Below, one piece after another: positions 1-7,172 of a DNA stretch of 32,267 bases. Source of the stretch: Syntrophaceae bacterium UBA2280 (GTDB lineage: Bacteria > Desulfobacterota > Syntrophia > Syntrophales > Smithellaceae); assembly GCA_002347685.1 (NCBI GenBank), contig DDWS01000041.1, forward strand, positions 1-32,267. The letters are read 5' to 3'. A program made the translations under genes and the position numbers. How positions within the stretch are numbered: the stretch's first letter is position 1; every line of letters starts with the position of its first letter. The notes below the pieces were generated by a model. That model saw nothing but the letters and a program-made list of their open reading frames with translations. It was not told the DNA's origin and made no database searches.

Positions 1-23
1 GGGATTTTGGGTGGCCGCCGGGG

Positions 24-41
24 GTTAAGCGAATGTTAAGA
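24..41 (+). other. Possible 3' end (R' box) of an upstream attC site
   Basis: Two GTTRRR-type heptamers lie just before the first gene: GTTAAGC at 24-30 and GTTAAGA at 35-41. The second is complementary at 6 of 7 positions to the TCATAAC box that follows the acetyltransferase gene at 575-581. That is expected if 35-41 is the 5' crossover box of the same cassette. The rest of this attC would lie upstream of the window, so the call rests on the short match and on position 11 bp before the gene. Confidence 0.4.
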
Positions 42-51
42 GTAGACAAGG

Positions 52-567
52 ATGATGGAATATTCGATAAACAACATGAAACCGGAAGACTGGGAACAAG
101 TCCGTGCGATCTATCTTGAAGGCATTGCTACTGGAAACTCCACCTTTGAGTCAGATGCTCCCGATTGGAATAAATGGGATTCAGCTCATGTTCAGGAGCA
201 CCGGTTAGTGGTCAGAAAAGGCGATACCATATTGGCTTGGGCGGCACTCAGCACCGTTTCCACCCGCTCCGTCTACTCAGGCGTGGCAAAACTCAGCATT
301 TACGTGACGACCAAGCATAGAGGTAAAGGCATAGGTGCAGCCCTTCTAAAGGCAACTATCGGTTCAACGGAAAAGGCTGGACTGTGGACACTGCAAGGCG
401 GCATTTTCCCTGAAAATACACCGAGCCTCCGACTCGTAAAAAAGCATGGTTTCAAAGAGATCGGTAAACGTGAGAAGATAGGCAAAATGAAGTACGGTAA
501 TCTTGCCGGAACTTGGCGAGATGTTATTCTGGTGGAGCGGCGAAGCTCTGTGGCAGGTATAGATTGA
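52..567 (+). CDS. GNAT-family N-acetyltransferase (phosphinothricin acetyltransferase-like)
   Basis: Small acetyl-CoA-dependent N-acetyltransferase of 171 residues, normal for the Pat/MnaT-type GNAT subgroup, which acetylates amino groups of phosphinothricin, methionine sulfone or related small molecules. The N-terminal segment has the subgroup's IATGNSTFE pattern. Motif A, with the acetyl-CoA pyrophosphate loop HRGKGIG, lies near residues 88-94, followed by the NTPSLRLVKKHGF helix and a C-terminal WRDVILVERRS strand. ATG codons at 52 and 55 are adjacent; AAGG at 48-51 touches the first, so either may be used. The gene stands alone on the plus strand, preceded by an R'-like box and followed within 10 bp by an attC-like palindrome, so it reads as a gene cassette. 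The true substrate cannot be told from sequence. Confidence 0.88.
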   Translation: MMEYSINNMKPEDWEQVRAIYLEGIATGNSTFESDAPDWNKWDSAHVQEHRLVVRKGDTILAWAALSTVSTRSVYSGVAKLSIYVTTKHRGKGIGAALLKATIGSTEKAGLWTLQGGIFPENTPSLRLVKKHGFKEIGKREKIGKMKYGNLAGTWRDVILVERRSSVAGID

Positions 568-574
568 AAAGAAC

Positions 575-629
575 TCATAACCAAGTAATACGGCCGATCG
601 CTACGCTCCGGCTGATTTTTTCGTTGTGC
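575..629 (+). repeat. attC-like recombination site after the GNAT cassette
   Basis: A 55-bp imperfect palindrome with attC layout. R'' is TCATAAC (575-581) and R' is GTTGTGC (623-629), pairing at five positions plus one G-T wobble. The inner stem pairs CGGCCG (591-596) with CGGCTG (609-614) through one wobble. The two spacers, 582-590 and 615-622, are nearly equal and also largely pair, leaving one unpaired base. R' departs from GTTRRRY at its fifth base. Size and symmetry fit integron attC sites; no integrase gene is visible. Confidence 0.6.
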
Positions 630-661
630 AAAAAAAGACCCACTCAATGAGGATCTAAATT

Positions 662-1138
662 ATGAATGGAACTTTAAAACTTTATAATCGGATATCAAAA
701 TTACCGTTTGGCAATTTTATATTTAGTAAAGGGCTATCATTTCGAGCCCCATATTTCTCGACAATAAAACCCTTAATAATAGAACTAAACTCAGGAATAT
801 GCCGAGTAGAAATAAAAGATCGTCGCAGAATTAGAAATCATATTGGTTCAATAAATGCCGGTGCTTTGTGCACCTTAAGCGAGTTGGTAGGCGGGCTTGC
901 TGTCGAATCATCGATATCACCAAAGCTAAGGTGGATACCTAAAGAAATGACAGTTCAGTATTCTAAAAAGGCTATTGGGAAACTTACAGGGACTTGCTCA
1001 TTTGATCCAGCAATTCTAAAACCAGGAGACATAAAAGTTCCTTTTGAAATTCATGACGAATCAGGAGATGCCGTTTTAAGAGTGAGCATTTTATTTTATA
1101 TAAGTGAACGAAAAACAGATATACATAGTGAATCTTAA
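662..1138 (+). CDS. DUF4442 family hotdog-fold protein
   Basis: A 158-residue protein resembling DUF4442/PaaI-like single-domain hotdog proteins, which are related to acyl-CoA thioesterases. The hallmark is the helix region NHIGSINAGALCTLSELVGG near residues 59-78, where an Asn-His pair and a Gly turn precede the central hotdog helix, followed by five-strand-like segments to the C terminus. No signal peptide or membrane segment is seen. The ATG at 662 has a GAGGA box at 649-653. It is the only gene between two attC-like sites (575-629 and 1148-1234), and its AT-rich codon use differs from the chromosomal genes further right. Thioesterase activity is an inference from fold; the substrate is unknown. 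Confidence 0.8.
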   Translation: MNGTLKLYNRISKLPFGNFIFSKGLSFRAPYFSTIKPLIIELNSGICRVEIKDRRRIRNHIGSINAGALCTLSELVGGLAVESSISPKLRWIPKEMTVQYSKKAIGKLTGTCSFDPAILKPGDIKVPFEIHDESGDAVLRVSILFYISERKTDIHSES

Positions 1139-1147
1139 ATATCGATT

Positions 1148-1234
1148 GCATAACAATGCTATGAACTCGCACTGGCAAAAGGCGCGCCGCTTCGCTCTGC
1201 ACCTTTTACCAGCCGGTTATTTACGACGTTCGCG
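1148..1234 (+). repeat. attC-like site after the DUF4442 cassette
   Basis: R'' GCATAAC at 1148-1154 and R' GTTCGCG at 1228-1234 flank an imperfect hairpin. Its core pairs CTGG (1172-1175) and AAAAGG (1177-1182) with CCTTTT (1202-1207) and CCAG (1209-1212), with single mismatches between the blocks. The spacers are similar in length (17 and 15 nt) and contain a further AAC/GTT pairing. R'' is fully complementary, allowing one G-T wobble, to the R' box at the 5' end of the same cassette (623-629). At 87 bp it is on the long side but within the attC range. Confidence 0.55.
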
Positions 1235-1243
1235 ATAAAATAT

Positions 1244-1272
1244 TTGTCTCTATAACGTTATGGTGTTATAAT
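1244..1272 (+). promoter_or_regulatory. Promoter with operator-like palindrome for the toxin-antitoxin pair
   Basis: TTGTCT (1244-1249) and TATAAT (1267-1272) are separated by exactly 17 bp, a near-consensus sigma70 promoter. The perfect 10-bp palindrome ATAACGTTAT (1252-1261) sits in the spacer, where an RHH antitoxin dimer could bind and repress its own operon. The start codon is 26 bp past the -10 box. A promoter inside a cassette is typical of cassette-borne toxin-antitoxin modules. Confidence 0.65.
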
Positions 1273-1297
1273 TACGAAACGTTAAGGAGGTGTTGTT

Positions 1298-1531
1298 ATG
1301 AGAACGGCAACAATGAGAGCAACTGTATATTTAGACCCGGAATTACACAAAGCACTTAGATTGAAGGCTGTTGAAACATCGCAGTCTTTATCAAAGTTAG
1401 TCAATGATGCTATTAAAGAGTCTCTTGCAGAAGACGCGGAAGACAGCGCCGCATTTGAAAAAAGAGCAAAAGAGCCACTAATCAGCTATGAGGCAATGCT
1501 CAAGAGGCTTAAAAAAGATGGGAGAATATAA
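1298..1531 (+). CDS. Ribbon-helix-helix antitoxin
   Basis: A 77-residue antitoxin of the CopG/RelB-like ribbon-helix-helix class. The N-terminal strand MRATVYLDPELHKALRLKA (from residue 6) is the DNA-contacting ribbon and first helix, followed by SQSLSKLVNDAIKESL as the second helix. The charged C-terminal tail, residues 45-77, would wrap the toxin. The AAGGAGG ribosome site at 1284-1290 is strong. The 3' end overlaps the toxin start by 14 bp, indicating coupled translation. It should neutralise the RelE-type toxin and, with it, repress the promoter at 1244-1272. The family assignment is clear; the exact subfamily is not. Confidence 0.85.
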   Translation: MRTATMRATVYLDPELHKALRLKAVETSQSLSKLVNDAIKESLAEDAEDSAAFEKRAKEPLISYEAMLKRLKKDGRI

Positions 1532-1775
1532 AATCTTCTTTAAAGAATCGGTTGAAAAAGACCTTCGCTCAATCCCCAAAAAAGATTTAAAGAAAATTTT
1601 CTTACGCATTGAAACGCTTGCGAAAGACCCGAGGCCGCCGGGCCACGAGAAACTATCCGGCCAAGAGAAATACCGTATTCGCCAAGGCACGTACAAAATT
1701 ACATATTCCATACAAGATCTAGGACTAACGGTATGGGTGGTAAAAGTTGGGCATCGCAAAGATGTTTATCGCTGA
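1518..1775 (+). CDS. RelE/ParE-superfamily toxin
   Basis: An 85-residue basic protein with the RelE fold signature: an N-terminal strand YKIFFKESVEKDLRSIP, helix KKDLKKIFLRIETLAKDP, then the strand series EKYRIRQGTYKITYSI and VWVVKVGHRKDVYR. The conserved YRIRxGxYRI and HRxDVY elements match RelE-type mRNA interferases. ATG 1518 is chosen because AAGAGG lies at 1502-1507 and the family normally begins near MGEYK; an upstream in-frame ATG at 1488 lies well inside the antitoxin gene. It forms a two-gene operon with the overlapping antitoxin and ends one base before an attC-like region. The pair may stabilise the array. Confidence 0.85.
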   Translation: MGEYKIFFKESVEKDLRSIPKKDLKKIFLRIETLAKDPRPPGHEKLSGQEKYRIRQGTYKITYSIQDLGLTVWVVKVGHRKDVYR

Positions 1776-1840
1776 AGCGAACAAGGCGCTTAAGTCGATC
1801 GCCGCTTCGCGGATCCGTAGCTTTTCCCCGGGCGTCCCAA
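1776..1840 (+). repeat. Degenerate attC-like site after the toxin-antitoxin cassette
   Basis: R'' AGCGAAC (1776-1782) is complementary at 6 of 7 positions to the R' box GTTCGCG at the start of the same cassette (1228-1234). A hairpin is centred at 1807: CCGC-TTC-GCGG, flanked by GAT/ATC and GCT/AGC pairs with bulges. A clear GTTRRRY box is missing where symmetry predicts it (about 1834-1840 reads GTCCCAA), so the right end is weak or decayed. Confidence 0.4.
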
Positions 1841-1865
1841 GCCTACTGCAAAGGAGATTTATTAG

Positions 1866-2480
1866 ATGATCAGCATTGAGTTCCTCATCACTTCGTTAAT
1901 CGTGGTGCTTGTTCCTGGCACAGGGGTCATCTTCACCGTCTCCACTGGGCTTGTTCAAGGTCGAAAGGCAAGCGTGTTCGCCGCACTTGGATGCACGGCA
2001 GGGATTCTTCCTCACCTCATGGCTACGGTTCTGGGTCTAGCCGCCATCATGCACACAAGTGCGCTCGCTTTCCAGACTCTAAAGTATGCGGGTGTGGCCT
2101 ACTTGCTCTACGTCGCCTACGCCACCTGGCGTGACAAGTCGGCTTTCGCCATTGACGAAAATCCCTCCACGAACACGGCTGTTGGTTTGGTCGTAAAAGC
2201 ATTCCTGCTCAATATTCTCAATCCGAAACTGACCATCTTCTTTTTGGCTTTCCTTCCGCAATTTATTCAGCCGGGTAAAACTGAACCGCTTTTCCAGCTT
2301 CTTCTGCTGAGTGCTACGTTCATGGCTATGACGTTCATCATATTCTTAGTCTATGGATTTCTCGCCCATGCATTTCGCAAAACTGTAATCGAATCGCCAC
2401 GGGTACAAACTTGGCTTCGTCGCAGTTTTGCCGCGGCCTTTGCCAGCCTTGGGACAAATCTCGCACTCACGGAAAAATAG
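1866..2480 (+). CDS. LysE/RhtB-family amino-acid exporter
   Basis: A 204-residue inner-membrane protein with five to six hydrophobic segments (roughly residues 5-27, 38-60, 66-86, 110-132, 145-167 and 180-198). It belongs to the LysE/RhtB family, which exports amino acids such as threonine, homoserine or lysine. Family marks are LVPGTGVIFTVSTGLVQGRKA near residues 15-35, with the PG turn in the first helix, and NPKLTIFFLAFLPQF near 117-131. The AAAGGAG at 1850-1856 is well placed for ATG 1866. It is the fourth same-strand unit in the cassette-like array, and a GCACAAC box follows two bases after the stop. Substrate is unknown. Confidence 0.85.
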   Translation: MISIEFLITSLIVVLVPGTGVIFTVSTGLVQGRKASVFAALGCTAGILPHLMATVLGLAAIMHTSALAFQTLKYAGVAYLLYVAYATWRDKSAFAIDENPSTNTAVGLVVKAFLLNILNPKLTIFFLAFLPQFIQPGKTEPLFQLLLLSATFMAMTFIIFLVYGFLAHAFRKTVIESPRVQTWLRRSFAAAFASLGTNLALTEK

Positions 2481-2481
2481 A

Positions 2482-2520
2482 GCACAACAAGAACGGCTCC
2501 GCCTGTGGCTCTTGACGCAT
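2482..2520 (+). repeat. Truncated attC-like half site after the LysE gene
   Basis: GCACAAC (2482-2488) resembles an R'' box and is the exact complement of the GTTGTGC R' box at 623-629. It is followed by a hairpin pairing CAAGA (2488-2492) with TCTTG (2510-2514), with inner GGC/GCC. No matching GTTRRRY box follows, so the right part seems lost where the array meets the histidine kinase region. Confidence 0.35.
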
Positions 2521-2624
2521 ATTGACATCCACCCACATTCTGTGGTTTAAATGCCTGTAGAGGATAAGACTGCGCTGTGAACATTCAATGAAGCATCCGT
2601 CCTTTAACTTCGTAAAGATATCAG

Positions 2625-4796
2625 ATGAAGCCATTTACATTCATTAACACATTAAAGGAAACAGAGCCGGAAATGGCCAGGCGGGAATATATCATCCGCA
2701 ATGTGCTATTTTTTTCATTTATTGTCGCCTTCTCTTTTACCCTGATATCCTTTGGCCTGTACCTATTTGGCAAAATGCCGCTCGATACTTTAATCATCTA
2801 TTCAGTCGTATCCATTCTGCTTGCTGCGGCCATATTTCTAACAAATGCGGGATACTGGCATTCAGCCGGCATCATCCCCCCGCTGCTTATGTACTTCCCG
2901 GCTGTAAACGCCAATTATATCGGCGGAATTGATGCGCCGGGCAATTTTATGTACGCCCTGCTGATCATCTTTGTGGCGATTATTTACGGTTATCGGAAAA
3001 TGTGGATCGCCCTTGGGATATGTCTTGTGACCTATCTGTGCCTCGCCGGAATGATATCCATCGGTTATATAAAACCCTATCGTACAGCTGAAGTTGTTTT
3101 TGCCAGCAGGGTCGTTCTCACCTCCGGTTTTCTCGTGGGCATCGCTTTAATGATCTGGCTTTTGGGACGCAGCTACAGAACGGAGATAGATGTAAGGATC
3201 AAGGCCGAGGAGCTGCTGAGCAGGAAGAATGAAGAACTTGGCACGCTCAACGAGGCGCTGCAGAAGAGCGAGGAGCGATACAAATCGCTCGTGGAAAATG
3301 CCGATGAAGCCATCATCGTGATACAGGACGGGTCGATTAAATATGTCAACAGCAGGTCGATAGCATCGTTTGGGTATTCGGAACAGGAATTTCTGTCAAT
3401 CCCTATCTTTAATTTGGTCCATCCGGAAGACCGGGAGGCGGTGACAAGACGGTATCTTCAAAAAATAAGCGGTGACAAAACTCCCACCCGGAACACCTAT
3501 CGAGCTTTCCATAAAAATGGGCATACCAAATGGATTGAAATCAGTTCCGTCCTGGTTGACTGGGAGGGCCGTCCCGCAACGTTGAACCTTATCACGGACA
3601 TCTCTGAACGCCGCAGAACAGAAGAAGAGAAGAGAAATCTGGAGGAACGTTTGCAGCGCGCTCAGAAGATGGAAGCACTTGGACAGCTGGCCGGCGGCGT
3701 TGCGCATGATCTGAATAATGTCATGGGGATAATGACCGGTTATTCAGAGTTGCTGTTGATGGACATTCCCGAGGGGCAACGGGCCAGAAGTCATGCGGAA
3801 AAGATTCTACAGTCCACAGAGAAAGGCGCCGCGATTATCCAGGACCTTCTCACGCTGGCCAGGCGGGGAGTAACCGTATCAGAGGTCATCGATCTCAATC
3901 ATATTGTTTCAGGTTTTCTCAAGACCCCGATGTTCGAGATGATAAAGGATTATCATTCCCGTGTAAATTTCAGAGCGGAGCTTCAAGAGGAGTTATTAAG
4001 CATCAAAGGCTCCCCTGTACATCTGGAGAAATCATTAATGAACCTGGTCACCAATGCGGCAGAGTCCATTACCGGATTGGGAGAAGTGACGATCCGAACC
4101 CAGAGCCGCTATCTGGACAAGGCTGTTCTGGGATATGATGAAGTCAGGGAAGGCGATTACACAATCCTGAGCATATCCGATACGGGAATGGGTATTCCCG
4201 CAGAGCATCGGGAGAAGATATTCGAACCGTTTTACACAAAGAAGGCCATGGGAAGAAGCGGGACCGGCCTGGGACTGGCGATTGTCTGGGGAACGGTGAA
4301 GGATCACAGCGGATATATTGACGTGCAGTCTGAAGGGGGTGCGGGAACCACCTTCACGCTTTATTTTCCGGCAACACGTGAGGAACTGACCACACCCAAG
4401 AAGAAGACGCCGATAGAACAGTATGTGGGCAACGGAGAATCCATTCTGGTGGTTGATGATATTGCTGAACAGCGTGACGTTGCCTCCGGATTGCTGACCC
4501 GGCTGGGGTATAGGGTTCATGCCGTTTCCAGCGGCGAAGAGGCCCTGGACTATCTCAGGCGCAATAAGGCGGACATTCTGGTTCTGGATATGATCATGAC
4601 ACCGGGAATAGATGGTTTGGAGACCTACCAAAGAGTTTTGGAGATCAATCCGAGACAGAAGGCCATTCTGGTCAGCGGTTTTTCGGAAACCGATCGTGTC
4701 ACAGGGGCTCAGGCCCTGGGAGCAGGTGCCTACGTCAAGAAACCCTATATGATGGAGAATATCGGCCTGGCCATCCGGAATGAACTCCATCGCTAA
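2625..4796 (+). CDS. Membrane hybrid sensor histidine kinase (PAS-HisKA-HATPase-REC)
   Basis: A 723-residue hybrid two-component kinase. Residues 25-190 hold about six hydrophobic segments, then a coiled stretch near 190-215 and a PAS domain near 215-335. The HisKA H-box GGVAHDLNN carries the phospho-acceptor His361. The HATPase_c domain shows the N box NLVTNAAES, G1 DTGMGIP and G2 GTGLGLAIV. A C-terminal receiver domain begins at ILVVDD; the acceptor is Asp655 in LVLDMIM, with the conserved lysine region YVKKP at 705-706. No DNA-binding output domain is present and no partner regulator is adjacent, so the phosphate would pass internally or to an unlinked protein. The ribosome site before ATG 2625 is weak. 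The gene sits between the array and the copper ATPase; no attC is evident at its own end. Confidence 0.9.
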   Translation: MKPFTFINTLKETEPEMARREYIIRNVLFFSFIVAFSFTLISFGLYLFGKMPLDTLIIYSVVSILLAAAIFLTNAGYWHSAGIIPPLLMYFPAVNANYIGGIDAPGNFMYALLIIFVAIIYGYRKMWIALGICLVTYLCLAGMISIGYIKPYRTAEVVFASRVVLTSGFLVGIALMIWLLGRSYRTEIDVRIKAEELLSRKNEELGTLNEALQKSEERYKSLVENADEAIIVIQDGSIKYVNSRSIASFGYSEQEFLSIPIFNLVHPEDREAVTRRYLQKISGDKTPTRNTYRAFHKNGHTKWIEISSVLVDWEGRPATLNLITDISERRRTEEEKRNLEERLQRAQKMEALGQLAGGVAHDLNNVMGIMTGYSELLLMDIPEGQRARSHAEKILQSTEKGAAIIQDLLTLARRGVTVSEVIDLNHIVSGFLKTPMFEMIKDYHSRVNFRAELQEELLSIKGSPVHLEKSLMNLVTNAAESITGLGEVTIRTQSRYLDKAVLGYDEVREGDYTILSISDTGMGIPAEHREKIFEPFYTKKAMGRSGTGLGLAIVWGTVKDHSGYIDVQSEGGAGTTFTLYFPATREELTTPKKKTPIEQYVGNGESILVVDDIAEQRDVASGLLTRLGYRVHAVSSGEEALDYLRRNKADILVLDMIMTPGIDGLETYQRVLEINPRQKAILVSGFSETDRVTGAQALGAGAYVKKPYMMENIGLAIRNELHR

Positions 4797-4818
4797 GCCC
4801 CACTAGGGCGCAGGAGTA

Positions 4819-4916
4819 GGGGCCACCTATTAAAAGGATGCCAAACTGGCCAAAACCGTTAGGTAGATTCCAGACGCGCTGGCGAAATATCAAGAATAAG
4901 GTTTGACCCCTTTTTT
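4819..4916 (+). repeat. Structured intergenic segment with nested inverted repeats
   Basis: An imperfect outer inverted repeat pairs GGGGCCACCTATT (4819-4831) with AATAAGGTTTGACCCC (4895-4910), followed by a run of six T. Inside are two short hairpins, GCCA-AAC-TGGC (4840-4850) and CCAG-ACGCG-CTGG (4870-4882), and between them the heptamer GTTAGGT (4858-4864), which fits the attC R' consensus GTTRRRY. It could be a kinase terminator, a REP/MITE-like remnant, or the relic left boundary of the copper ATPase cassette. The options cannot be separated by eye. Confidence 0.4.
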
Positions 4917-4956
4917 CCCCAGCGAACCTATCATCCACGATTGAGGAAGAAACGTT

Positions 4957-7029
4957 ATGAGCCAAAACAGCCACCACGATCATCACCATCAAGCCGCGCC
5001 ACCCGCCGGCGGTGAGGTGCGCAGCAACCGCCGGAAGGCGGCAAAAGATCATGCAGGCCACGATAAGCATGCAGGTCACAGCCCGGAGATGTTTCGTGAC
5101 AAGTTCTGGCTCTCCCTGATCCTCACGGTTCCGGTCGTTTTCTGGGCAGCACACATCCAGATGATCTTTCGCTACCAGGCGCCCGATTTCCCCGGGTCGT
5201 TGTGGATATCGCCCGTCCTCGGCACAGCCGTCTTTCTCTATGGCGGCCTGGTCTTTCTGAAAGGAGCATGGCGCGAGCTGAGAGCGCGACTGCCAGGAAT
5301 GATGGTCCTGATCTCTCTGGCCATCTCGGTAGCCTTCATTTTTTCGTGGGTGGTCCAGCTCGGTTTCGTTCAGGCGGATGCCATCTGGTGGGAGCTGGCC
5401 TCGTTGGTGACGATCATGCTGCTGGGACACTGGATCGAGATGCGCTCGATCTCACAGGCGCAGGGTGCGCTCCAGGAACTCGCGAAACTACTCCCGGACA
5501 CGGCGACCCGGGTCTCTGAGCAGGGCGAGGAGACAGTCCCACTCAGCGAGCTGCGGGAGGGTGACATCGTACTGGTCCGCCCCGGCGAGAGCGTGCCGGC
5601 GGACGGGCTGGTCCAGAAAGGCACGAGCGATCTTAACGAGGCCTTAATTACCGGCGAGTCCAGGCCGGTAAAAAAGAAGGAAGGCGATGAAGTCATCGCC
5701 GCGTCCATCAATGGTGAGGGTTCCCTGCGCATTGAGGTCACTGGCACCGGTGAAAAGACAAAGCTCTCAGGGATTATGCGGCTCGTGGCCGACGCGCAAA
5801 CCTCGAAATCCAGGGCCCAGCATCTGGCCGACCGGGCGGCCCGGACCCTGACCGGGGTGGCCATCGTCGCCGGTGTGCTTACGCTGGTGGTGTGGCAGTT
5901 CCTTGGTGCGTCCATCGATTTCTCCATTATTCGTGTGGTGACGGTCCTGGTGATCGCCTGTCCTCACGCCCTCGGCCTGGCCGTACCGTTGGTCGTCGCC
6001 ATCTCCACGACCCTGGGCGCGCAAAACGGCCTGCTCGTGCGGGACCGGCGCGGGCTGGAAGAAGCCAGAAACCTGAATACCGTAATTTTCGACAAGACCG
6101 GAACGCTCACATTGGGAGAATTTCGCGTAGTAGAGATGTCGGTCGCCGAGGGGGAATCTGAGGAGAACATGCTCCGGATCGCGGCCGGGGTGGAATCGGA
6201 GTCCGAACACCCGATCGCGCGTGGCATTGTGAAGACAGCGGTGGAACGCAAGCTAGAAGCGCCGCCAGCGGACGGATCCCGGGCCGTAACCGGGAAGGGT
6301 GTCGCTGCATCGGTCGAGGGCGTCGAGTATCACATGGGCGGTCCCGCGCTCCTCAAAGCAGAGAACGCGCAGGTGTCGGACACGCTTCGCAAGGCCGCCG
6401 ACGCGGCAGCCGGTCGCGGACAGGCTGCCATTTATCTGCTCAGGGACAGCAAGGCCCTGGCGGTCTTCGCCGTGGCCGACGCCATTCGCGAGGAGAGCCG
6501 CGAGGCGATCCGTGCGCTGCATGCTCGGGGAATCGAAGTGGCCATGCTCACCGGCGATGCACAGTCAGTCGCGGATGCCGTCGCGGCTGAACTGGACATC
6601 GACACCGTGTTCGCGCAGGTCCTGCCCGGGGACAAGGCCGCCAAGGTACGCGAGCTTCAGGATCAGGGCAAGAAAGTCGCGATGGTGGGTGACGGCGTGA
6701 ACGATGCTCCGGCCCTGGCCACCGCCGATATCGGGATCGCGATCGGCGCCGGTACCGATGTCGCAGTGGAGGCCGGTCACATCGTGCTGGTAAGGTCCGA
6801 CCCGCGCGACATCCCGAAGATCGTCGAGTTGTCCCGTGCGACCTACCGGAAGATGCTCCAAAACCTCTGGTGGGCGGCGGGTTACAACATCTTTGCCATT
6901 CCACTGGCCGCTGGCGTGCTTTCCGCGTGGGGTATCCTTCTCACTCCGGCCCTAGGCGCGGTATTGATGTCCGCGAGCACCGTGGTCGTGGCGATCAACG
7001 CTCAGCTTCTCAAGCGGGCTAAACTGTGA
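4957..7029 (+). CDS. copB: CopB-type (P1B-3) copper-translocating P-type ATPase
   Basis: A 690-residue heavy-metal P-type ATPase that uses ATP to export copper or silver across the inner membrane. The N terminus carries His-rich clusters (HHDHHH, HAGHDKHAGH) instead of a CxxC domain, and the membrane metal-site motif is Cys335-Pro336-His337. Both are marks of the P1B-3/CopB subgroup, thought to prefer Cu(II)/Ag. The phosphorylation motif DKTGTLT starts at Asp379. TGES lies in the actuator domain (ITGES), GDGVNDAPAL in the hinge, and the HP motif SEHPIA in the nucleotide domain. GAGGAAG precedes ATG 4957. Codons are much richer in G/C at third positions than in the kinase before it or the cassettes, suggesting separate acquisition. 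The stop lies 16 bp before a textbook attC. Metal preference is an inference. Confidence 0.93.
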   Translation: MSQNSHHDHHHQAAPPAGGEVRSNRRKAAKDHAGHDKHAGHSPEMFRDKFWLSLILTVPVVFWAAHIQMIFRYQAPDFPGSLWISPVLGTAVFLYGGLVFLKGAWRELRARLPGMMVLISLAISVAFIFSWVVQLGFVQADAIWWELASLVTIMLLGHWIEMRSISQAQGALQELAKLLPDTATRVSEQGEETVPLSELREGDIVLVRPGESVPADGLVQKGTSDLNEALITGESRPVKKKEGDEVIAASINGEGSLRIEVTGTGEKTKLSGIMRLVADAQTSKSRAQHLADRAARTLTGVAIVAGVLTLVVWQFLGASIDFSIIRVVTVLVIACPHALGLAVPLVVAISTTLGAQNGLLVRDRRGLEEARNLNTVIFDKTGTLTLGEFRVVEMSVAEGESEENMLRIAAGVESESEHPIARGIVKTAVERKLEAPPADGSRAVTGKGVAASVEGVEYHMGGPALLKAENAQVSDTLRKAADAAAGRGQAAIYLLRDSKALAVFAVADAIREESREAIRALHARGIEVAMLTGDAQSVADAVAAELDIDTVFAQVLPGDKAAKVRELQDQGKKVAMVGDGVNDAPALATADIGIAIGAGTDVAVEAGHIVLVRSDPRDIPKIVELSRATYRKMLQNLWWAAGYNIFAIPLAAGVLSAWGILLTPALGAVLMSASTVVVAINAQLLKRAKL

Positions 7030-7044
7030 CAATGCCCGTATGCC

Positions 7045-7108
7045 GCCCAACAACCGGTTACAGCGGACGAACCGCTGCATGGCTCACCGCTGAACCGGAG
7101 TGTTAGGC
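7045..7108 (+). repeat. Canonical attC (59-base element)
   Basis: A 64-bp site with every part of an integron attC. R'' is GCCCAAC (7045-7051, fits RYYYAAC) and R' is GTTAGGC (7102-7108, fits GTTRRRY). The stem pairs CCGGTT and CAGCGG (7054-7066) with CCGCTG and AACCGG (7087-7098) without mismatch, except one extra-helical A at 7060. The loop is 20 nt. Extra-helical bases orient strand choice by IntI in characterised attC sites. The expected crossover is between G7102 and T7103. Confidence 0.92.
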
Positions 7109-7172
7109 AAAGCAAGCTGAAAGGAATCTTGTAAGCAGTCATCAGATCAATACAGAAATAGAAATTAATGCG

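Noticed and set aside
1746..1752. GTTGGGC, the exact complement of the copper ATPase R'' box
   Set aside because: It is inside the toxin coding sequence at a conserved protein motif, not at a cassette border, so it is a chance match.
4035..5430. Minus-strand frames of 251 and 231 codons across the kinase and ATPase genes
   Set aside because: They oppose well-supported genes and have no family features or ribosome sites.
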